A stretch of 64,000 bases of DNA from a virus. The stretch is from positions 1 to 64,000 of IMG/VR virus record IMGVR_UViG_3300036760_000327; one strand, given 5' to 3'. Both the position numbers and the translations under genes were made by a program. The notes under the pieces are model-generated. The model ran no database searches, was not told where the DNA came from, and was given only the letters and a program-made list of their open reading frames with translations. Shown one piece after another: positions 58,070 through 64,000 of the stretch (positions within the stretch are counted from its first letter, which is position 1; every line of letters begins with the position of its first letter).

Positions 58070-59110
58070 CTATACTTTCAATTTTCTCGTAAACCTTACC
58101 CCATCATCAAAAGAATCTACCAATAATGCCATCTGAACTCTTCTTAACGTATCCTGAGTCCATGCGCCTGCATCTGTTCGAGATGTTTGATAACACTTCT
58201 GCCCAAGAGAATAGGAATTCATCTGACCAGCAAGATCAACGGCAAAGTAAGATAAACCTATACTTGTAACTGTATTAGGGACTACCGTCATCCTATACCA
58301 GGTATCCTTCAATAAATTAACTGGAGTAGCAAAATAAGCCCAACATAAACCAACTGCCGTTCCAATTCTTTGGGCAAGGAGTAATTGTTTTGAAGCTAAG
58401 ACAGTGGTTCCGTCTGAATCATACAGAGTGAACGTAGCAGATTCGTCGAGATCACTATAAGCAACTATCCCCACTGCCCTACAAGGAAAGGGAATTTGAA
58501 AATAGTTTCCATATTCATCTGGAGACGATCCTGAATTGTAAGTGTAATAAGATAGAGTAGACATTGGATGAGTAAAACCAGAGGAATAAGAGCCATCAGA
58601 ATATTCGAGGGCTACATTGATTAAATTGGCACTTTTAGCCCACGCAGCTGTATATAAATCTGTATACACATTATAGTGGTTAGTCCCAATCCCTGTCCCA
58701 CCTGCTGAAATATTTAAGTTCCCTGCTACCCAAGCATTAAACTCAATGACGATAGCTATTGGGTCATTTTTTGTAACTGAGGCTCCAGCAACAAGGGTAA
58801 CAAGAAACCATGTATTATCATTGGTATCTGCAACAACCAGTGTCTGGTAAGCGTTTCCACTCGCAAGTATTGTTCCGTCAGGATTGCCTGAAGCATTAAC
58901 ACCCTGAAGAGATATTTTTAAAGTATCTCCTGTGGTGACTGTTCCAGTTCTAAATCCAACCTTTGAAATTGTTCCTGTCTTGGGGGCGTAGGTTATGAAT
59001 GCCGCTTTTTCAGCAGCAGCATCTATAAGCAGAGAACTCCAATAATAACTATGACAATAATCTATCAAACCAGGAATTAGTATGGGCGGATTAATTGCTT
59101 GTAACGTCAT
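58070..59110 (-). CDS. Putative tail fibre/virion protein, 346 aa
   Basis: Two beta-sandwich regions. The first (about 35-190) has TGTISKVGFRTGTVTTGDTLKISLQG, like carbohydrate-binding modules on phage fibres. The second (200-346) has AVGIVAYSDLDESATFTLYDSDG. No catalytic motif. Ser/Thr/Tyr-rich composition fits a host-binding appendage. Ends just before the gene at 57767. Confidence 0.65.
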   Translation of the reverse strand: MTLQAINPPILIPGLIDYCHSYYWSSLLIDAAAEKAAFITYAPKTGTISKVGFRTGTVTTGDTLKISLQGVNASGNPDGTILASGNAYQTLVVADTNDNTWFLVTLVAGASVTKNDPIAIVIEFNAWVAGNLNISAGGTGIGTNHYNVYTDLYTAAWAKSANLINVALEYSDGSYSSGFTHPMSTLSYYTYNSGSSPDEYGNYFQIPFPCRAVGIVAYSDLDESATFTLYDSDGTTVLASKQLLLAQRIGTAVGLCWAYFATPVNLLKDTWYRMTVVPNTVTSIGLSYFAVDLAGQMNSYSLGQKCYQTSRTDAGAWTQDTLRRVQMALLVDSFDDGVRFTRKLKV

Positions 59111-59352
59111 ACCTTAAACACCGTCCCTTCGATCAAAGTTTTTAAATTCGAGAGTGACACTAAAGGATTCTCAACAATTATTTTTCTCATCTGCCCAAAT
59201 AATAACTGCTCTACTTCATCAAGAGAATCAGGAACCAAAGCTTCCCTTAGTTCCTGAATCGTTGTAACTTTGGTCATGGTTTTTGTGCCCGATGTATAGG
59301 TTAATATTACATGAGAACACGGAAGCTTATTAATTTTTACTGTGACGTCCAT
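59107..59352 (-). CDS. Hypothetical protein, 81 aa
   Basis: Short beta N-terminus (MDVTVKINKLPCSHVILTY) and a helical rest. Overlaps the next gene by 4 bases, so co-translated with the fibre-like protein. Not recognised. Confidence 0.6.
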   Translation of the reverse strand: MDVTVKINKLPCSHVILTYTSGTKTMTKVTTIQELREALVPDSLDEVEQLLFGQMRKIIVENPLVSLSNLKTLIEGTVFKV

Positions 59353-59410
59353 ATCTATTTCCCTACTTTGATAATCTCAAATTTCCTGGGAGTGTAGCCG
59401 CCGATATTTT

Positions 59411-59728
59411 TTATCTCATTTCTTTTCCACTAACCCCCAATTTTCCAGCATCCATAGAAAGTTCAAAGTGTCTGCATTGACAAATCCGACATTTGAAAAT
59501 CGTAAGATCGGGTTTATCACTCGGTTGAAGTTCAAGATTTTCGGGATTTTTACAACAGTCCTTCCGTTTATCATCTTGTTCTTTTGCCAAAACCTCTAAC
59601 TCATGGGTGATCTCTATGATTGGATCATTATTATGATCCCCTTCTTCAGTTGAAATAAACCAATTATCATTTAGAATAGAAAGCAATCTTCCCATGAGTT
59701 CGGCTGAAATATTGTATGTCTTAATCAT
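59411..59728 (-). CDS. Zinc-containing small protein, 105 aa
   Basis: Start at the ATG after AAGGGGGTC; the longer frame overlaps the homing endonuclease. Helical first half; CCKN and FKCRICQCRHFELS give a likely zinc site near the C-terminus. The pattern of a CRxCxCRHFE end is common in small phage proteins. Function unknown. Confidence 0.6.
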   Translation of the reverse strand: MIKTYNISAELMGRLLSILNDNWFISTEEGDHNNDPIIEITHELEVLAKEQDDKRKDCCKNPENLELQPSDKPDLTIFKCRICQCRHFELSMDAGKLGVSGKEMR

Positions 59729-59738
59729 TTTGACCCCC

Positions 59739-60209
59739 TTATGCAAGTTGTTTACGTGGACGTGGGCCGATAAGTGGCCCATGTGCCCTATATTTTCGCA
59801 TATAACAAGTCTGACATAGTCCCATTCCAGCTATTCTTTTGTCTGGATGGCATGTTGCAGTCCAATGGATTCCTCGGGGAGCACGATGTGAAGTCATCTT
59901 TTTCCATTGTTCAATAATAAATCGAATCTTTTCCCTTCTTCTTTCACCCAAAAATTGATATAATGTCATCATCCATCCAATGGCTCGTGATCCATAAATC
60001 CCGCATTTCCATGTTGGTTTATGGTTTTTTCTTTTCCAATAGTAAGGCTTTTCTGGACTTTTTACTCCCAACAAAAAGGCTGCACGGATTACAATATCAC
60101 AATCTGTCATCTGCAAGCCTATGACGGGCCACTTTTTGTCTTTTAGACCGAACCAACCTTCACCCTCTAAAAGACCAGCTAACCATGCAATGTCCATTAT
60201 ACGTTTCAT
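59739..60209 (-). CDS. LAGLIDADG-type homing endonuclease, 156 aa
   Basis: DIAWLAGLLEGEGWFG (6-21) is a LAGLIDADG helix with the catalytic Glu, followed by the beta-sheet and an RREKIRFIIEQWKKM helix. One motif only, so it probably acts as a dimer. A C-terminal zinc site (CHPDKRIAGMGLCQTCYMRKYRAHG) is added. Free-standing and inserted between virion genes. A second in-frame ATG is at codon 5. Confidence 0.8.
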   Translation of the reverse strand: MKRIMDIAWLAGLLEGEGWFGLKDKKWPVIGLQMTDCDIVIRAAFLLGVKSPEKPYYWKRKNHKPTWKCGIYGSRAIGWMMTLYQFLGERRREKIRFIIEQWKKMTSHRAPRGIHWTATCHPDKRIAGMGLCQTCYMRKYRAHGPLIGPRPRKQLA

Positions 60210-60213
60210 AGGT

Positions 60214-60648
60214 TTATGTCAAAGTCAGTATCGTTCCCGTTGTCTCTGATCCATCGAACTTGACCGAAAATGTCTCACCGACCTGTAAGGTTAAGGACGA
60301 ACCATAATCCCACCAGCTAACAAGAGGATCAGCAGGGCTAGTCTGAGTATCGTTATAAAGAACAACATACCGAAAAGCTGCCATTGCTGCTGTATCGCAT
60401 GTCCAAACTATTTTTGTTCCTGTTGCCGTTCCAGTTCCTCCCGTTTCAGCCCATGTAAGTTGTGCATCCTCACCACCTGCCGTATATCCATTGCCAGAAG
60501 CAACCTCGGTTAAATCGGCCTTGACGGAATTCGTTGCGGACGGCGCTGGAGTATTAACTAACATACATTTAAATACGGCTGTTCCAAGTACATGCTTACC
60601 TTGACCTAATTGATCAACAAAATCAAAAAATTTCTGATATGTAGCCAT
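60214..60648 (-). CDS. Putative virion protein, 144 aa
   Basis: Starts MATYQKFFDFVDQLGQGKHVLG with the pattern of a phage structural protein found near tail genes; then Ala/Thr/Gly-rich strands (VWTCDTAAMAAFRYVVLYND, WWDYGSSLTL). Ribosome site GGAGAGAA. Role inferred from family look and context. Confidence 0.7.
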   Translation of the reverse strand: MATYQKFFDFVDQLGQGKHVLGTAVFKCMLVNTPAPSATNSVKADLTEVASGNGYTAGGEDAQLTWAETGGTGTATGTKIVWTCDTAAMAAFRYVVLYNDTQTSPADPLVSWWDYGSSLTLQVGETFSVKFDGSETTGTILTLT

Positions 60649-60695
60649 TTTTCTCTCCTCTTTTCTCTCCTTAAATAAATTTTATTTTGTTCAAA

Positions 60696-60920
60696 TTAAA
60701 ACACATCATGAAAATAATTATAATCTAAACTTGCTCTATTATTCCAATCAGTTATATAACTTTCATTAGCGCTTCCTCTATAATATCTTGCAGTGGTATC
60801 CGTCATTGCTAATATGTAATAATTTCCAGTCTCGTCCAGAAAACCATAATATTTTGTAGTTCCAGACGCGTCTAAATCAGATATTGCATATCCATCTTTA
60901 ATAAAGAATTGTTTACTCAT
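60696..60920 (-). CDS. Putative virion-associated protein, 74 aa
   Basis: MSKQFFIKDGYAISDLDASGTTKYYGFLD, then YYRGSANESYITDWNNRASLDY: a small beta protein of a type seen next to tail genes in many phages. No known activity. Confidence 0.65.
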   Translation of the reverse strand: MSKQFFIKDGYAISDLDASGTTKYYGFLDETGNYYILAMTDTTARYYRGSANESYITDWNNRASLDYNYFHDVF

Positions 60921-60926
60921 ATAGTA

Positions 60927-61175
60927 TTACCTATGTCCTGCTACTAGCCAACCTATTATGGCAATTATTATACTTGCAAGAAACCCCGCCATTGCTCCCC
61001 ATACAGAAGCTTTGCCCTTAATTGTGCTAACGTCTTCAATAGATTTCATTTTAAATGTATCTAAATCACCGGATATTTTATTTAAAACCACCAGTATCTC
61101 TTGATGTGCTATATCATTTTGGGCCAGCTTCGTGTCGATACAGCCTAGCCGATACTCTAGAGATTCATTTGTCAT
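60927..61175 (-). CDS. Single-pass membrane protein, 82 aa
   Basis: N-terminal coiled-coil-like region (LEYRLGCIDTKLAQNDIAHQEIL) and one C-terminal membrane helix (about 58-80, WGAMAGFLASIIIAIIGWLV). The layout resembles XhlA-type haemolysin/holin accessory proteins. Far from the lysis cassette, so a virion or injection role is also possible. Confidence 0.6.
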   Translation of the reverse strand: MTNESLEYRLGCIDTKLAQNDIAHQEILVVLNKISGDLDTFKMKSIEDVSTIKGKASVWGAMAGFLASIIIAIIGWLVAGHR

Positions 61176-61176
61176 A

Positions 61177-64000
61177 TTATTCCTCTTCTTCTGTTTTTTG
61201 TTCCCCCGACCACATAGATCGTCCGGCTACATTTTCTGCTTTACCAAATTTAGATGGCATTAATCCTTCTTCTAATTCCTGAATTCTTTTTTGCATTGCA
61301 GGACGTAAATGTTTTGGCAATCTTTTTAATTGTGCCTGCAAATAAGTTATGGTTTTATGTGTTCTATAATATTTTGACAATTCAGAATATGTTAATACAA
61401 TATTATTTTTTTGCGCCTTCTCAAAAACTTGACGCACATCTTCCATTTTACCTTTATCTAGAGCATTAATACCTTTTAATACTAAATCTTGTTTATCTTT
61501 TCGGTAGGTATAAGCTTCATCACGCATTTGTTGATATAAATCATAGGTTGCTTTAGATCCTACATACGGAAATCCTGTAAGATCCATAATGGCATGTAAT
61601 GGACTTGTTTCCATCGTCATTAATTGTTGTTTTCCCGCTGCTTTATATCCACGTTCTAAATCAGTTGCAGTCCTTAATGCTTTTGCTCCATATCTAAATT
61701 GCGGAATAGATATAATGCCCAAAGCATTTAGTAAATCATCTGCTCCAGAAGATTTGTCTTCTGCGCTTTGACCAAATGTGGCCTGATAAGCTCCTTTCAT
61801 AATTTCCCATGGAACGGATAATATTTTTACTGGCATTAACCCAACACCAAAAATTGAACTAACATCCATGCCCAATTGGGCCATGGCTGCTGCAATAGTA
61901 AGTTGAAATCCAGCGTATAAACCAAATCTTGCTAGTACACTTTTATCTCCACTTTTAATACCCTCGGTTAATCCACGAGCCATAAATTGAATTGTATTAG
62001 CAGGATATGACCAAAATATAGTACTTATTTTTGCCACCGGTCCACGTGTTAATGGATTTCTCATGGTTTTAGAATAACCATATTGTGATGTAATTGTAGA
62101 TTTAAAAGCATTAAAATAAGCATCAGGAATTATTAAATCTGGTATATCTTCCATACTTTTTAATAATCCTAATCTAACGCCCTTTTCAAAACTCCAACCT
62201 CTTTCTCCTGCTTCGCTTAAAGCAGTCTGAAACGCTAAAAATTTATTAAAATGTTCTGTAGCCCTCATTGGACTCATTGCCATATCGCTAATCCAATCAT
62301 AAAAAGCTAATCCTTTTCCAGGTAAGGTTTCTGCTCTGCCCAATCTTGCTTTTAATGCCTTGCCACCAGGCCCTACTTCTTCATAATATTCTTCTGCCCC
62401 TAATAACATATCGTACCATTTTTTAACTTCTGGATCCCCTTTTCCTTTAATATATTCAAGATAAGAATTTAATCCTTTGGCAAATTTTCCTGGTCCTTCA
62501 TTAACTAGTGTTTGAACTGATTGTAAAATATTACGAATTGCCGTATCTGGCCCAATAGCTCCTCTGGCCACTTGTCCTGCCAATCGACCAGCTATTATAT
62601 TTGGAAAATTAGGATTTAATACCTCTTGTCCTATAACATTATTTAATCTTTCCACCTCTTGTGATAGCCACCTTGCTCCCATAGTTCTAGTTCCTAAAGC
62701 CTGTTTTACTTGTTTTTCCATATACCATCTAACAGATCTAATAATATCACTTCTAGGATATTTATTAATTATGGGCATGACCTCTTGTTTAAATATCCTA
62801 TCACATTCTTTATTAATCATTGTATAAAGATATTGAGACAATACTTCTTGCGAATCATGTTTATATGACAGTAAATTTCCACCTGTTCTCTCTTGTAAAT
62901 GGGGGTTAAATGTCTTTTCTCTAGTTCTAGCCATTACATCAGAAGGCAAAAATGCCCATTGATCATAAATTCCTTCAAAATCAAGAACATTATATCTAAT
63001 TCTGTTCTTCTCAATAGGAGATAATTCTTTCCATGTTTTGTTAGCAGCAAAAATGGTTTTTAATTCTAAAAATTCTTCATTTGATAAGGCTGATTGTCCT
63101 GCTATAATATATCTACTAGGCAAACCACGCGGATTATTAATTTTATCATATGGTGCATTATTATCAAAATTTGCAAACATTCCTTTAACTTTAAGATAAG
63201 TATTCTCATTATCTACAATTAATGGAAAATACTCATCTATAAAAAATTTACGTTCTCGTAAATTATTCGCATCCCCAAACTTATCCAAAAAAGAACGAAT
63301 ATTGTTTTTTACCTCTAATACTAATAGATTATTTGGAATAGTCTTACGAATAAATGAATCAGATACTTGTTCTCTTAATTCTTGAGCATTAGACTGCTCA
63401 TTAATTTTCTTATATATGGTATTTAATACACTATTAGCATCATAAACTAATTTCTTTTTTAAATCTCGTTTACGCACTTCATTTAAAGTTGCTTTTTCAG
63501 CCACCGCACGAATATCTGGATTTGCATTTGCCATACTCTGTCCAAGCATATCTGTAGCTTTTACCATTGGAACATCACCCTTTGAAATACCCTCAGGAGC
63601 TCCCATAGTTGTTACTGGTACTTTTGTAATATCCTTAGCCATGCTTTCAGTATGCATTGCAGCTATCTCGGCATCAGATAGTTTTAACTTTTCTCCGTCC
63701 ATCGTATCTTTTAGAACAGATGGCATTTCTTCCCGAGATATCCGTTTATTTGTACCCTTTCGGTCAGCAAATCCTTGATAAATACTTATTGTTTTTTGTT
63801 TAAGTCGAGATGCCATTTCTTTGGCCAAATCAATATCTATACCAGTACGAAGTTTAAGTCCAGTAGGTCCTGGTAATCCAAACCCTTGTTTTTCATAATA
63901 ACTTTGAATACTATTTTTAAATTCTTCTTTAAAGAAATCTTGTTGTGGTATATCCAGAGTATTGGGAAAATCTATTTTTGTGGGTTTTCCATCAACCGTT
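61177..64000 (-). CDS. Very large virion-type protein, N-terminus beyond window
   Basis: The frame is open from the stop at 61177 to the window edge (more than 940 codons). The internal ATG at 63828 is not the true start, since upstream residues look coding (IDLAKE, KQGFGLPGPTGLKLRTGIDI, VDGKPTKIDFPNTLDIPQQDF). Mostly helical. Hydrophobic stretches around 61830-62060 (ARFGLYAGFQLTIAAAMAQLG) suggest membrane contact. Size, position and composition suit an internal virion or DNA-ejection protein; no enzymatic motif was recognised in the visible part. Confidence 0.65.
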   Translation of the reverse strand, partial: TVDGKPTKIDFPNTLDIPQQDFFKEEFKNSIQSYYEKQGFGLPGPTGLKLRTGIDIDLAKEMASRLKQKTISIYQGFADRKGTNKRISREEMPSVLKDTMDGEKLKLSDAEIAAMHTESMAKDITKVPVTTMGAPEGISKGDVPMVKATDMLGQSMANANPDIRAVAEKATLNEVRKRDLKKKLVYDANSVLNTIYKKINEQSNAQELREQVSDSFIRKTIPNNLLVLEVKNNIRSFLDKFGDANNLRERKFFIDEYFPLIVDNENTYLKVKGMFANFDNNAPYDKINNPRGLPSRYIIAGQSALSNEEFLELKTIFAANKTWKELSPIEKNRIRYNVLDFEGIYDQWAFLPSDVMARTREKTFNPHLQERTGGNLLSYKHDSQEVLSQYLYTMINKECDRIFKQEVMPIINKYPRSDIIRSVRWYMEKQVKQALGTRTMGARWLSQEVERLNNVIGQEVLNPNFPNIIAGRLAGQVARGAIGPDTAIRNILQSVQTLVNEGPGKFAKGLNSYLEYIKGKGDPEVKKWYDMLLGAEEYYEEVGPGGKALKARLGRAETLPGKGLAFYDWISDMAMSPMRATEHFNKFLAFQTALSEAGERGWSFEKGVRLGLLKSMEDIPDLIIPDAYFNAFKSTITSQYGYSKTMRNPLTRGPVAKISTIFWSYPANTIQFMARGLTEGIKSGDKSVLARFGLYAGFQLTIAAAMAQLGMDVSSIFGVGLMPVKILSVPWEIMKGAYQATFGQSAEDKSSGADDLLNALGIISIPQFRYGAKALRTATDLERGYKAAGKQQLMTMETSPLHAIMDLTGFPYVGSKATYDLYQQMRDEAYTYRKDKQDLVLKGINALDKGKMEDVRQVFEKAQKNNIVLTYSELSKYYRTHKTITYLQAQLKRLPKHLRPAMQKRIQELEEGLMPSKFGKAENVAGRSMWSGEQKTEEEE

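Overview
The window is an AT-rich, tightly packed stretch of a tailed dsDNA bacteriophage genome (Caudoviricetes). The evidence is a family A DNA polymerase, a T7-type primase-helicase, a gp32-like SSB, a RecA/UvsX with an intein, gp46/gp47-like recombination nucleases, a GH24 endolysin next to a 3TM holin, virion-like proteins, two tRNAs and many homing-type endonucleases. No terminase, portal or major capsid gene is visible, so packaging and head genes must lie outside. The host cannot be named. The GH24 endolysin and Sec-type signal peptides fit a Gram-negative host, but this is an inference.

Layout. Bases 1-1700 hold few convincing genes and many strong inverted repeats, so probably structured RNA. 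Bases 1.9-7 kb hold small early-type genes, many with zinc-ribbon Cys pairs, and a hexapeptide-repeat protein with no canonical start codon. Bases 7-17 kb hold a pentapeptide-repeat protein and a peptide-bond-forming cluster: three paralogous COOH-NH2 ligases (amidoligases), an ATP-grasp ligase and a class II glutamine amidotransferase. Bases 17.5-42.7 kb are the replication, recombination and nucleotide module: SNF2 helicase, ParB-like protein, RNA ligase, primase-helicase, sigma-like factor, DNA polymerase, SSB, RecA, two DNA methyltransferases, Mre11- and Rad50-like proteins. At about 42.97 kb the coding strand flips. The minus strand then carries lysis genes (43-44.3 kb), a sugar-modification island with DegT aminotransferase, GNAT, glycosyltransferases, methyltransferases and a B12-type radical SAM enzyme (44.6-55.7 kb), and virion proteins up to the right edge, where a very large protein is cut by the window.

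How the parts may work together. A motif made of the palindrome TTTGTSACAAA, an 8-base spacer and TTTACTATTAAYATA occurs four times with fixed spacing ahead of genes on both strands. It looks like a phage promoter or operator, and the sigma-like protein at 25.9 kb is a candidate reader. The amidoligase cluster probably builds or attaches a short peptide or amino-acid tag. The sugar island probably makes an amino-sugar or methylated glycan for the virion or host surface. The most unusual items are the amidoligase cluster, the promoter motif, a pair of homologous cloverleaf-like RNAs (25.75 and 29.58 kb), the long structured region at 0.79-1.44 kb, and the start-less repeat ORF at 4.73 kb.
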